64,000 nucleotides of DNA from NCBI GenBank assembly GCA_003640385.1, contig RCAB01000020.1, positions 248,001 to 312,000 of the forward strand. Direction: 5' to 3'. This DNA is from Setaria digitata. Taxonomy: Eukaryota; Nematoda; Chromadorea; Rhabditida; Setariidae. A program made the translations under genes and the position numbers. Positions 1-12,347 of this stretch are shown here, piece after piece (the first letter of the stretch is position 1; the number at the start of each line of letters is the position of its first letter). The notes under the pieces are model-generated. The model saw only the letters and a program-made list of their open reading frames with translations, had not been told where the DNA came from and searched no databases.

Positions 1-9
1 CAGCCAGGT

Positions 10-3000
10 CTAAATAACCGTCAAAGAGATGGAAGATAACTTCCATTCTAACAATGAATTGCACTGCGATGATAGTCCAATTAAATATGGAAGGAAGTCT
101 GAACCAGTCTTTTCGAATAATGTCGCACCCAGATACTCTTTTGGTTTTCTGAGGTACCTCGACATTTCACTGGAAAAAGGTTTGTTTTGAATAACCTTTG
201 ATTTGGTCTCTCCTACCGGAAGGTGGAAATCAAAGGGTGCATGATTCGTTTGATCTTCCACAGCTGATAGCATTATTCCATATGGCTTACTTGCTATGTG
301 AGGTCGACCTGAAAGTGCTCAAATAGCTAGATGAAAAGACAGCAGTAGGTTACAAGCATCACTTGAAAAGTTTAAAAGGCTTACCAGCAAAAATTGTTGT
401 AGCGACAGTGCCTTTTTCAACAAGAAATTGATCCAATTTTGTTTCTACAAAATCTTCGCTTACTGATTTGCTGCTATTCGAAGGAATGGAATATGCAAAC
501 TTCTGAAAGAGAGAGAGAGAGGCAGGTTGGATTTCGCAATACAGTAGTTTTTGAATAATGTGAAAATTGTTACCTTTTCAGGAGAGTTGAGTTCAGTTAA
601 GAGTTTGCCTCTTTTACCAGCATACATGTTAAGTTCATCTTTTGAATAGTTGCCCGTAATCGGTATGATATATACTTCTGCTGCTATTTCTGCAAACGAA
701 CGAATTTTCGAATTAGCTTATCTGAATTAATGGTAAGAAACTGAACTTTTATTTGCAGTTTTGAGAATCTACTGTAGGTAGCAATATTTAATTGGTTCAA
801 TACTGATATATTTTAAATGAGAAGGGAAAATTGTAGGATAAGTCTAATAAGAGATATTGCATCTTCCCTTCTGTTTCCAAGAATGAAACGTACGTTGAAG
901 TTTCGCAGCAGTGTCACTCACAGTTTCTATGGAGTCCTGAGAACCGCCATCTGTGAGAATCACAAAAATACGTTGCCGAAGAGTTTCACCAGGAACGCTT
1001 AATTGCAGTAACGCAGTATTCACCGCTGAAAAGTGTCTTACAAGTGACATCTAGCATTATTCATAATTTTGAGCTTATCTAAGGTATTTAGCTGAACATA
1101 GCTACAGAAAATCATTGCAGTAAATAAAGGAATTTGTTGATGTCGCCTGAAACTAACTAAATTACTAACTAAATATCAGTTTAGTAAAATTTCATCTTGA
1201 CGATGCTGTTGAGAATTTTTAAGTCTAGCCGAATACTTCTAGTTTCGGCATAAACTGTAGACTTGATAATATCTCAAAACATATACAAATAATTTCATTT
1301 AATCCTTAGTTATTCCTTTATCGAGACACATCAGTTCAGCGAAAATTCTGACCACAAGATGAACCTAAGTTTTGAACTTTTTTCCGAACAAAGCCTTAGA
1401 CCTAGACCAATCATTCATTCTCCAAAATCAATATTCAAGTCGCTCCAATATTCCAAAAAAAAAAAATTATAAAAAAATGTTGATTGTTTCATTTTGAGGT
1501 TTTTAATTTGAATTAAAAACGGAGGAAGTGGACATTCATAAAAGATGATCCTTCGAGAATTCTAAAGTTACAAATAGAAACAAATGTAAAATGAACGGCA
1601 ACGACGGATATAACAACCTAAATAAGCCATACGCGAATATATTCTTCAATCGAGAATGTATTATCTGAGTTTTTTCTTTTTTTTTTTTAATTCAAATCAC
1701 TAATTACCTGTAGATATCGACCTATTGCTCTGTCCATTTTGTAATTTTTCGATGGCATAAAGTACATCATCCTTCTTTGTTGACTTTCTCAGCTCAATCT
1801 CGACGTGCGCAGCATCGGTGAAAGATATAAGCAAAACTCTCAGTCGAGACTCGTAAATGATAACCGACAAGTTTCGAAGCAGTTCGCTCAGAATTTTTTT
1901 CGAAAGTTCGAAATCATGGTCTGATGCTGTTGATTTGTCCACCAAAATTATAAGATCTATTGGATCTGCAAATCAGATGGCATATCCTAGAATCTTGTCC
2001 CAACTATCAATGTTTTTCCTCACCTGGTTTTCACTTTCTGCAAAGTTGATATGGAAGGGTAAAGTTTATATTTATGTAAAGATATTTATAGCTTATTGTA
2101 TAATGTTGGAAGTGAATAAATATGAAGATAGCTTCGGGAATGGTGGAAGTGCAGTTCTTGTTAATAGTATTGAGTATGGTCATTTTCATTGAGTCAAAGG
2201 GTGACAACAACAATCAGCAGAGCTACAGATATATTATGGAATGATGATGATACCTTTGTGGGATTCAATGGATGCGATAAGTGGAGAATGTTTAGCATCA
2301 ACGGATTCATCTTTTCCATCTGTTTTCTTCATTAGTCGTTTGCCTCAAATTAAGAATTACTGTTTCTATTGATAATTGCTCTACCTATTCTTCTAATTAA
2401 AAAATTGTACACTGCTTACCAACATCGGTGACAAATCGTCTTGTACGTCCATCCACGTAAACCTTCCACTTATCCCTCGTTAAAGTTTCTAACTTCATGA
2501 ACGTATACTGTTTACTGGTCGTAACTGTATAGATATCAACATCTTCCAATTTATGTAACTTCCTAAAGTTTCATTTCTTAGTCGTCTTCTTCTAGAATTC
2601 TTGCACAATAAGAGGACTTACTTGGCAGCCATCAGAACGGAATATTGGAGATCTCGAGTATTACCATCGGAGACCAGAACAATCATCAGTTGGGCATTTG
2701 GCCGTCGGGCTCTCTCAGCATACTGCAATGTAAAAGCGATAATCAGTAAACGACTATCGATACATTGTATTGTTGAACTGATAAAATTTCGTATTTCTTC
2801 ATAAATCAGGAAAGTTTTTTCAATGTAATAATGGGAAACCTGAGTTGCAAATGTGATTCCAGCTACTACAGAAGAATTGCTGGATGTGTACTCGATAGAA
2901 GTGAAATGTTGTAAAACTTGTGCTTTGGTTATCGCTTTGCCCCATTCCAAATCTAATCGTGCTTCCTAAATATTATTCTTTAACATCTTTGTACTTAAAA

Positions 3001-6000
3001 TAGAAGACATTAAGATTATGACGAGACAAAAATAAAAATAAATTAAGGCTAGAGACAAATTAAAACTCTAAATCTAACGCAAGATTTTGGGATGAAAATT
3101 TTATACCCTATCACAGCCGGGATGAAACATACTGATCGTTATTGATGTTGTCGTTTTACTGTTAAAAACTATTCTTTCTATTTGAATACTTCTACTCTAC
3201 TCTCATTCATTCATTCATTCATCTCACCTAGACTATATGATTTTTAAAATAAATGCTGAATATTTCCACAAGTTGTTATCATGTCTTTTCAAGTTCTGAA
3301 CAGTAAGCAATGTCTTACTGTTTGCTTTTCAGCAATATCTGTCTTTTTGTGAAGACTTACAACCATAAATAGATAATATCTGGCACCTTACCCGAACGAA
3401 AGTTATAATAGCTACTCGAATTCGTTCCTTACTGATGTCCTCGTCAGTCACTTCATCAACAAGTTCTGACATAAGTTTTAACTGATTCCTCAAATCATTC
3501 GGCAAGTCTGGAGAACGATCGACAACGAAAAGGAGATCCAAGTTACCACTAGTACGAGACTGTGCAAAATTTTCTATCACCTGCAACTAGAAGTTAACAC
3601 CTAAGACGCCTTTCGATAAATAAAAATTGAGAAATGAATTCGAACTATATAAAAAGCGGGAGACAGATAGGGAAGATACCTTGGCGATAGCGTTCTTTTC
3701 ATTTTGCCCTGCTTCAACATCCTTGTTTGTGATTAGTTCAGTTCTCAGGTCCTTGGCTAGTTTCGAGTTCTGTTTATTGCTTTCTAGCAATCGACTGCCT
3801 TTTGCTTTAAATATCGATTGATCGTTAACATTGAAAAACTCTAGAAGTGAACTTCAGTTTTTGAAGGACTGAATTCTATTGAAATCTACTTTTGTTTCAA
3901 AACGATTCTAAGACTATTACTAGATCTTTTCTCTGCCCATCAAGTAATATTAGCTCAACAATTGTATTGCTGAATTTTCTAGTAGACACATCCATCACTT
4001 GTTTTTCTGTAGTCTTGACCAGCTAGATTTTAGATTTCCTTTATCTCAGGAATCGAGAGGACCTATCTCAGGGGTGTTATTCCTACTTGGTTGGTTTGTT
4101 CAATTCATCCATACCTCTTGGTATTTCTGTTATTGGCTTCACACTAGTCGTGAAATTAATATTCGATCCCAGCTTGACGTCTGTTGTCACGTAAGGACGA
4201 GATAAGTTTGCCCGCACACATTTATTAATTAAAAAAGCAATCCTCCGTATGAATCTGGAACAGCAAATCCTTTTTAATCAAATATAATGTTTGCTAAAAC
4301 ATAGCGGCCGGAAAGATTTAGTTGTAACTTTACGCCGACATGACAATAAAATGTCAAATGTCATGTTATAAAAAGGATTAGCAAGAAGCCGATACCTGTC
4401 GCTAAAATGCTTACCGCTGTTGTTCTGCCTCAAAATATACTCGCTTGATATCACCTGTGTAGAGCAATAGTTCGTTCAAATTATAATCGCGTCCTGTCGG
4501 TACAGCGAACACTTCAACATTTGCGCTCTGCAGTTTTTTACCACTCGTTTGCGCCACATACCACAGCTCCTGACCATTTCCGTCCGATATCAATAAGAAT
4601 ATCTGCAATATGAGTTGTCTTAATTGTATCAATAAATAAGATCGCAACTAACATTTCTAGCTAATTACTGGCTCTGGTTATTCGAAGGAAGCAAAATGTA
4701 CTTGAATGGCGTCCTTTCTTCGCCAGCGTGATAAATCAGCTAAAGCCATGTCAACGGCATTTGCTATCCGTGTACCACCACCAGCAAATTTAATTTTCTT
4801 TAATTTTTCTACGATTTCATCACGAGTTCGATTAATTTTAAAAGGAATCACCGGTTCGACTGAGGACGAAAAACTCATCATTGATACCTGTGACATGATA
4901 ACAGATTTGGAATCGCATTCAACCATTACTTGCATCAATAATAAGTGCAATTGTCATTTACGGATGCGAAGGATAGCAGAACTCGGAATAGTTTTTGAAT
5001 AGTATCAAATAGTTTTGGAATACCTGAACACGGCCATCTTCGAAAGTTGCTGGTTCCAAAGATTCGATTAAATCCTGTACTAATTTGCGTTCATCTTCAA
5101 ACGTATTGAAAACAGAACCACTTGAGTCCATAACAATCATAAGATCGGCCTATAAATTAGCATCATCTTACAGAGCATTACACTAGACGAAACAAGCATT
5201 AAATTCTTGATTTCATGTACATGAGTTAAACTCTTCCTCATTTGCACAATAAGGATAAGTTCTCACCTTATTCTCTCTACATACTTTCTCAAACGTTGAT
5301 TTCTCGTTTCCATGTTCACCTTCATTATACGTTCGAATCCCAAGCGCTACTGCTCTTTGCAAATCTGCGCTCTTAATGCTGCTATTTCGGCTAAGCGATT
5401 CGGGAAAGTGGACACATTGACCGATTACCTATATCGAATGTTTTCATACTTCAAGGAACCGAAACTTTTCTAGCAACTCTAGGATCATACTAGCTATACA
5501 ATATCATTATGTGTTTACACTTGGTAGCAAGTGACAACTCTGTAACAGCTAGGTTATACATATTAAATATCATACTTAATATTACATTCTGTGGTTTATT
5601 CATTTAAATTGTTACTCTAAAAGTTGGTCTAGAGAGAGAATAGAATATTAAATTTTGTATGATAACAATGGATTATTAGTTTAAGCAACTGTGAAACCCA
5701 TTTTAGAAAGTTGGTGTCGAAATTTCAAAATCTGATTATACTTGAGAGCTTTAATTTATCTTGAGCCTTGATTTATTTTTATCTTTTGTTTTGTCTTAAT
5801 CTTACTCTCTTCTATAAAGCACAAGTTTTACAACATTTCACTTCTATCGAGTACACATCCAGCAATTCTTCTGTAATCACGCAACTCAGATTTCCCATTA
5901 TTACATGAAAGAATCTTTCCTGATTTGGACTGAATATGTTTTAATGGAAATAATTTCCTTCCGAAAATGTTTCATATGACTGGAACGCAAACAGCTACGG

Positions 6001-7645
6001 TGATTGGTTTTCCTGGCAAATCTAAACTAGTGTGTGAAGAGACCGAACTAGGATGAAACGCACTCTTTCCATCTTCTCGAGGAAGACATTACGATCGGAT
6101 TCTGCGGCGTACACATGTTCACGCTTCGTGGTGTATCCCATGAGGGCTGCAATGTTCGGTTTTGCAACCGATGTAATCGCGAATACCGTTGCTCCGATGC
6201 GTTCCAAGCTACTTCTGGAACAAGGCAGGATGCATTCGAAGAAAACATTATTAGTAACTGCCATGTAAGCATCGAAGTGAAGGATCGTTCCGGGAGATCC
6301 TTCGGTTGGTGATGGAATGACTTGTTCTTTCTCTGAACAACTTACTTGGCTTCTAGTGTTTCGGCGATTAGGTCCATAGAAACACCATCATGAGCCAGAA
6401 TGACTAACTTGCTCGAACTGGGACGAGCACTGCGAACAAACTGTTGTGCAGCCAGTTCAAGGGCTTTCGCTGGTGAACTGTCAGATTCAGTGACTGCCTT
6501 CGGTGTTCTGATGCAATCGACTACCTGCGTGAAACACGGAGTTATGTTTTCCTCAAAATTGACCAGACTAGACTAATTGCACTTATTTCTTAACCGTTGT
6601 ACATCTTTGCAGCAGTATGCTATCAATTTTAATTTTCGTTGAATACATGTGAGACACTTGGCATGAACCTTTTCAGGTTGAGAAGCAGATGGTGAGGCTA
6701 TGGGAAGTAAAATGACGGGACGTCGTTGAAATGCTATAACACCATACGAAGCGTCACGTCCCACCGATACGTTTTCTAAATGTCTGAAAATGGACTTCAT
6801 AAAAGATGCAAAAAGAAGACTTGGTGAAATATCCATGGCTATAAGTATCCAGAAAGACATTCCTGAGGCGATAAGCACAACTGCAAAATGAAACTTATTA
6901 TTTGTCACACACATCACATCTCCTCTTTTTAGTTCGCTTTCTTCATATAGTTCTTGTGAAGTATCAAATAACAGTGATAAGAAGTACCTCACCTGACTAT
7001 GTCAGCAATTTTATCTCTCTGCTTGCCAAAGTCGCTGAAGTACCGGGTATTAGTATCCACTAGAAATATCACATCTAACGGTCCTTCTTTGCATTGTGCT
7101 AAAATTTCAGAATAAGTTGTTTGTTGATCTTGCGATCGACACTCACTGATGCACAGACAGCACTGTTTGTCTACCGGAGTAATTCAAAATAGTTTGGAGC
7201 TGACTCTCAATACAACCGGAATATTTTCTTGTCTTATTCCACTGATAAATTACCGAACCAATTATATACGTTGTTTGTAGGATCTCCAGTTGCAAGACCT
7301 ATTTGTTCCCGTGCACTGCAAACTAGTTCTTCAGCTTTCCATGCAACTTTGGAACTCGATTACTAAGAGCACTGTGCAGTCATCCTTCAGAACATGATGC
7401 GTTGGAATCAGATCATTGACGAATAAACAAGAGAAAGTTTAGGATATGAACAAACCTTCTCGTGACTCTTGAGCATTCACTGCTGCAGAAATGATTAGCG
7501 ATACTAACGTCTGAAATGTTTTAAAACGTGATGATCTGAATCTCGAAAGTGAAAACAAGTATGGAAAGGCTACGTAGCTAAAAGTCTCACATTTCAATGT
7601 TAACTTCAACCAGAGGCATACCGATAAAAAGATCGCCATCGACAT
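10..7645 (-). CDS. Secreted multi-VWA-domain protein (four von Willebrand factor A domains)
   Basis: About 25 small exons splice in phase into roughly 1,130 residues. The start at 7645 gives MSMAIFLS from exon 1 (7622-7645), which joins TLVSLIISAAVNAQ in exon 2 (7456-7510), a good signal peptide. A Cys-containing lead segment follows, then VWA-1 (about 7098-6049), VWA-2 (5149-4415), VWA-3 (3586-2622) and VWA-4 (1965 to about 570). Spacers contain conserved Cys. The stop TAG is at 10-12. No transmembrane segment or EGF repeat is seen, so a secreted matrix, cuticle or adhesion protein is inferred. VWA domains bind ligands through a metal site (MIDAS); only VWA-2 keeps it (MDSSGS, GGGTRI, ISDGN). 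Other exons with good boundaries: 6993-7098, 6669-6783, 6346-6524, 6049-6214, 5267-5428, 5024-5149, 4702-4887, 4415-4602, 4115-4254, 3921-3997, 3680-3838, 3392-3586, 2840-2965, 2622-2722, 385-502, 10-308. I do not recognise a named orthologue. Confidence 0.85.
4415..5149 (-). other. VWA-2 domain with complete MIDAS motif
   Basis: Three exons (5024-5149, 4702-4887, 4415-4602), all joined in phase 0, encode one Rossmann-type VWA domain. Visible metal-site elements are ADLMIVMDSSGSV (DxSxS) in the first exon, the Thr of FAGGGTRIANAV in the second and the Asp of IFLLISDGN at the start of the third. It is the only one of the four VWA domains with every metal ligand, so it is the likeliest adhesive site. 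Confidence 0.85.
5720..5934 (+). repeat. Inverted, decayed copy of a VWA-3 exon and its flanking intron
   Basis: Bases 5816-5934 read on the plus strand closely match the reverse complement of about 2797-2926, which includes most of the VWA-3 exon at 2840-2965. Bases about 5720-5813 match the reverse complement of the intron at about 2999-3110. The copy lacks the piece equivalent to about 2927-2999 (the exon's splice acceptor) and a short internal stretch. It lies in the intron between the exons at 6049 and 5428, opposite to the gene, so it is a non-coding duplicate. Confidence 0.75.
7242..7269 (-). other. Candidate 28-base intron in the VWA gene
   Basis: On the minus strand the exon ending in ...GATCCTACAAACAAC is followed by GTATATAATT and, 28 bases after the GT, by ATCAG and then TGGAATAAGACAAGA. 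Removing the 28 bases (GT...AG, phase 0 on both sides) gives a continuous Cys-containing frame. Reading through meets a stop within a few codons. Either this is an extremely short intron or an indel is present here. Confidence 0.5.
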
Positions 7646-7853
7646 GGCGTTCTGCTTCTTTCCTTCTTTCTTTATTATTATGATCCAGCAAATATTCCAG
7701 TTCACTTGAAATTCAAAAAACTTCTGGCCTTCCTGACAAGTATAATTGATTTTTAAAATTCGTTAACTACATAAAATAGTTTTATTACACAGGTAACAAA
7801 ACATATGGACAAATAAAAGTCAGGTAAAAATAACGCCATTTCCTCATTTTCAG

Positions 7854-7970
7854 AAAAAATATCTCGTACTTGCTGATAGAATTACAACTGTAAATGAAGA
7901 AGGAACGAAAATCACGGAACAAATTTATATTTCGGAAAACTTTTCTTGCTCATGTCAAATCAGAAAGTAA
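7854..7970 (+). CDS. Orphan terminal exon, cystine-knot-like C-terminus (fragment)
   Basis: A polypyrimidine tract and TTTTCAG (ending 7853) precede a 38-codon open frame that begins KKYLVLADRITTV, ends NFSCSCQIRK and stops at TAA 7968-7970. The CxC pair a few residues from the C-terminus resembles the last strand of cystine-knot growth factors (neurotrophin, Spaetzle or IL-17-like), but no family is identified. No matching upstream exon was found: the VWA gene starts on the other strand at 7645. A donor-like GTAAGTG overlaps the stop (7967 onward), so the exon could instead be internal. Could be a real gene end, a relic or chance. Confidence 0.3.
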   Translation, partial: KKYLVLADRITTVNEEGTKITEQIYISENFSCSCQIRK

Positions 7971-10053
7971 GTGAAAAATCAGTAAGAAATCTGGTTTAAA
8001 CTATTCTTTTGTTAAATAACGACAATGGCGTAGAGAAGAATACAGTGAGTGTTCGATTCTAACATTTCGTGTAAATCGCACTTTCATTTCTTTTCTTAAG
8101 AGAAATTTTTTCATCTGTTAATAAAAATGGATGAAAGATTATAAAAGTTGTGATTTAAAAATAAATACATTATCATAGCATAAAAAGTGAAGATACATGA
8201 AGGAGATGTGTAAGAAAAGTGTTTCAAAGTGGAAAGAATATTAGATTAATTATTACTGATTGTGGTCACGAAAAAAAAGAACCCGATACCGCAGTTTCAA
8301 AAGAAACATTCTCATCTGAATATTTACATATCAGTTGTCCATTAAGTTTCAAAAAAAGTCTGTTCTATTTGAAAGTTAATTGAAAGAAATGAACATCATT
8401 CATTCACCGCTTCTGGCATCTCGAATCTATACGATGTTAACCTTACAAGAATACAATTAACCAGAAGGATAGATATCAAAGGCATTGATAATAAGGTGAC
8501 AACGGTGTGGAAGAAAACAAAAGAGAAAGGAAAGTGGTTATTCGTTAAGACAAATGCTCCCTGCAGGATAAATTGTTATCGAAAATGAAGAAGAAATAAT
8601 CAAACATAGATCTGCAATATTGTTAATCTTGATATTTGTTGAACTTGAATTGTGAATCTCATCCTCCTTCAATGGTCATTTATTTCGTCCTCTTTTCAAT
8701 CATCCGTCTAAATCACTTTTTTTTAAAACTATTTTTCAAACCTTCTACTATCCATAAATATTCTCAATAGACCGATGTTTCTACCATAGATATAAATTTA
8801 ACAAGATATGGTTAGAACTTTATTGGATCTGTAGTGAAGAATCCAGATCCAGTAAACATCTTCAGAACTGTCAGCTGTTAAAAAACCTCGCAGTTTACTC
8901 ATTTTCTTTCTTGTTTGCAAATTCATCCATGAATTTTTGCTAATTCATAATATTCTTCCCAACTGTTATTGATTGGATAATTTCTGATTTTTTTTGTTTT
9001 GGAAAGAAATGCGTGAAATATGGGCATAAGCTGTCAGTGTTACCATTGCTAACCATGAGTTTGAATATCTTTTTGAGAAATGCTATCATCATACGTGAAA
9101 TCACAATTCAAAGTTAATTAAAATGACAGGTAGAATTTTGGAAAAGTAGCAGACTTGACTTTCGATAGATCCATCATAGGTTATTAAAAACAGTGACATT
9201 TCGGTGCGCAGTTTGGAACAAATTTAAATTATAAAGGAAAAAATAATAATAATAACTGCCAATAGCTTCTTCCAAAGAAATTGTTTCAAATATTCTCATC
9301 CTTTTCTATAACTTTCAGCAGCAGTTTCATTTATGAGTAAACCTAACAAGAGGTACATGTCTTCGAGATTAATAATTCTCTTCAATAGTAATTTTTTACA
9401 TTAACAAGGAATGAAAATATGTTCAAAAAATAGTTCTACCCAACTGCTGCATTTGTCTGTGTTCGTTCGTCTTCGAGTACAACTAAATTTCCAGTTGCTG
9501 AAGAATATTTCTACTAAAAATCAGCAGTTAAACGGATCAAAAGCAATTTTCAATTTATGTTCAAAATATTTGCTTGAATTCTTTTCAGAAAGCTTCATTA
9601 TGTCACGAAATTTTTGAAATATTTTGTAAATTTAATGGTTCTCAATATACACCACAAATTTGAGTTCTTGTAAAGAAACTGAATAAACTCACTACAAATT
9701 ATTTGTCTTTTTTTAATTATAAGGAGGGATGGTCATTCTAAATTTTCGATCAACAAAAACTCCCACAACTTTATTGCAGTTCGCGTATTTCTGGAGCACT
9801 CCACAAAGAAAGGGCTTGGAAACCACATGGCTGATAAGTTCTTCTATCTTTATTTCTTTTACTGCAACTGAACTTCTCGTTAGCCGTCATCATTGAAGCT
9901 ATGCTTATCTTTTGCTGAAGTGAGTGGCACATAAAAAGTTTTTAACAATATTGTGCTAGTAAAAAAAATTTCCTTTCATTTTAGGAAATCATTTTTTTAA
10001 TGCAAAACAGTCAATTGGTCTTTTAAATCTTTTACCCATTGACTATTTTTCAG

Positions 10054-10192
10054 TTAGTATTCGTTGGGACTCTCGTCAGAGAACATGCGAAAACTGCTAG
10101 GATAGCAATTTTGAAACGTCTCTTCGAGATATTCTCGAGAAGGAACCGAAGATCAACTTCTATCAACAAATTTTATGTCAGCACTGCTCTAG
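10054..10192 (+). pseudogene. Orphan exon-like segment with in-frame TAG
   Basis: TTTTTCAG ends at 10053 and AG|GTAATAG follows 10192, so the segment has both splice borders. Entered in phase 1 it reads SIRWDSRQRTCENC, then TAG, then DSNFETSLRDILEKEPK and ...QILCQHCSR. The Cys pattern and composition look like real protein on both sides of the single stop codon. It may be a decayed exon or a paralogue fragment. It cannot be joined to 7854-7970: order and phase are both wrong. Confidence 0.3.
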
Positions 10193-12314
10193 GTAATAGT
10201 TTATCTGAAGTAAGATGCATAAGAATTAAATTGTAACTGATATCCCTCATCTGGTCAAGTGTGATATGCTAAATAAAAATGGACCTAATTCGATAAGAAA
10301 GTGAATGTTAGGATAGCGAGTGCATAAAAACTGCATTCATCTTAAGAAGCTGAAAGGAAGTTCCTGTGAAGATCTGCTTATAATTATGAACTGTGATATT
10401 ACTCTTAAAGACTAGCAAGAACCGCATACTCCCAGAATTCATTTCATCGGAATAATCTGTGGCAATTTGCTAGAAAATTATATGCCTGTTAGTTCTTTAA
10501 TTTTTAATTACACTTTTCTAAAACTGCAGCTACTTGCGAAATGAATAGACGTAAGCCAAGACAACACTTACTTGGAAATAGCCTTGCTACTTCGTATTTC
10601 AGTGACCACTTCTATCTCACTGTTATTATTCTATTTCAATTTGACTTGTCAAGCACAAAAGAGCTCCACGGTCATTTCTCATTGGATGACTTATCATCGG
10701 TTCTTTAGGTACAGTTGGACAAGTTACAATTAGCATCGCTCTATGCTAAGGCTATCTGACAAGGAGAATAACTTGAGTAATAGAAAAATGATTGTCCTGT
10801 CTGGGTGGAATAGAATACCACCAGTAATTGAGATTGCCATGGGAAGGAGTACAGCACCGATGGAAGGACAAGAAGTTTTTCTGGACTGATGAGTGTCCTC
10901 TGAGGTTCATTTCTGGCATGCAGAGCAACAAAAGTTGTGAAACGATGATGGAAAGGCTGTGCTGAGTGTTTCCATCACGATGACCCTTTGCGCCCTTCCC
11001 GAGAATTGTTCGGAAAATGGCATTCCAGAAGTGCTCTCCCTTCAATGGGAAGAAATGGAGCAGTGCAATTACCTTTTCACCTCCCTCACCGTGTCGTTTG
11101 CTTTGCTGGAACAGAAGAAAAACCGTTATCTTTTTGACACCATTTTATACAATGCAATTATCTTTTTAAAGATTCCGAAACGTTTTTAAAGCACCCTTTT
11201 CTTCCTCACTTTCCATCTGACCTTTTCTCCTTTATCCATCAAGTTCGGACCAGTTGTTAAATTATCCTTTTAATTCTTTCCTTTCCTAATATTGAAACAA
11301 AACAAAAACAAAGGAGTCGTTTAATCAGTAGAACTCAGGATAAAAAAGATTCCATCCCTTTTTCGAAAAACACTCACTCTTATCCGGATTTAGTTACCGA
11401 ATACTGCAATCCGATATCACTAACTTTGCTAACAATGCTAGAACTAAGTAAGCTTCCAGCTGTGTCTTCTTCAGTGACCCTTTACTATTCAATAGGAAAC
11501 GAAGTATCAACATACAATATATATCACAGCACAGCAATATTCAGGTAGCATGCCAGTGACACTAAATGAATATCATACCATTGTTTGAAAGAGTGTGAAA
11601 TATGTAAAATGGTAAGAAACATATCAGAATGACGACTCATTTGTGTAAAAATTTGAAAGGATGAGTGAAGAGGTAAAATTAGAAGTGAGCACAACTGGGG
11701 GCAAGGGTCGAAGAAATGGGCAGTGAACTACCGAATACAAACTGCACCCAACACTTCAAGGCCAAACATTTTCAAACAAGAATAATTAAAAAAAAGGAAA
11801 ATACCGCTGAATAAAACAGTTATCAAATGATCAGTGCTAAAGTGAGCACATAAATCTCTCTTGCTGAATACATTTCTCAGACCTGAATTGTGGAATGATC
11901 ATATATTAGTGATATTCAGCTACAAGCTCACTTACTTTTCATTATAGCATCTGCGTACAGTGAAGTGATTTATTTCATCCCCAATTTACAAATTTCATCC
12001 AACTAGAGTTTGCTCCATTAGATAGCATACTCACAGACCTAATGAGTCTCAATAATTATAGAATTAGAAACTTGCTCCAGGTGTAATTTTTAATTATTTA
12101 CTCAATTTTATCAACACGAAATTATAAATAAAAGTGAGCAGAGTGTGACAAGAGAAATAATAAGGAAAAGTACAGTAAATATCCACGTACAGCAAATAAG
12201 GCACTTCTATAAACAAACCGGATAGCTTTTAGTAATTTTCATTATTTTCCTGGAAGCCTAGAAACTGTAAAGGAAAAGCACAGATATTCAAATTAAGTAC
12301 TTGCTGAATGTCAA

Positions 12315-12347
12315 TTGTTGTCGTACAGTGTCACTGTACGAACAACG
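12315..12347. repeat. Short perfect palindrome / hairpin
   Basis: TCGTACAGTG (12321-12330), one centre base, then CACTGTACGA (12332-12341) are exact reverse complements. With one bulged base the stem continues through GTTG/CAAC. It lies about 0.5 kb beyond the lrp-1 stop. Function unknown; it is too short for a typical miRNA precursor. Confidence 0.6.

Noticed and set aside
5331..5345. GTTCGAATCC, resembling a tRNA T-arm
   Set aside because: It is inside a VWA-gene exon (frame continuous) and no tRNA stems could be built around it.
9411..9617. 68-codon plus frame in the intergenic region
   Set aside because: No motif, signal or splice support; consistent with chance.
10573..10640. Minus segment NSEIEVVTEIRSSK before a GTAAGTG donor
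   Set aside because: Good donor but no convincing acceptor, start or partner exon; kept out as too short to support.
10752..11045. 97-codon minus frame overlapping a 76-codon plus frame
   Set aside because: Opposite-strand frames shadow each other; neither shows domain features.
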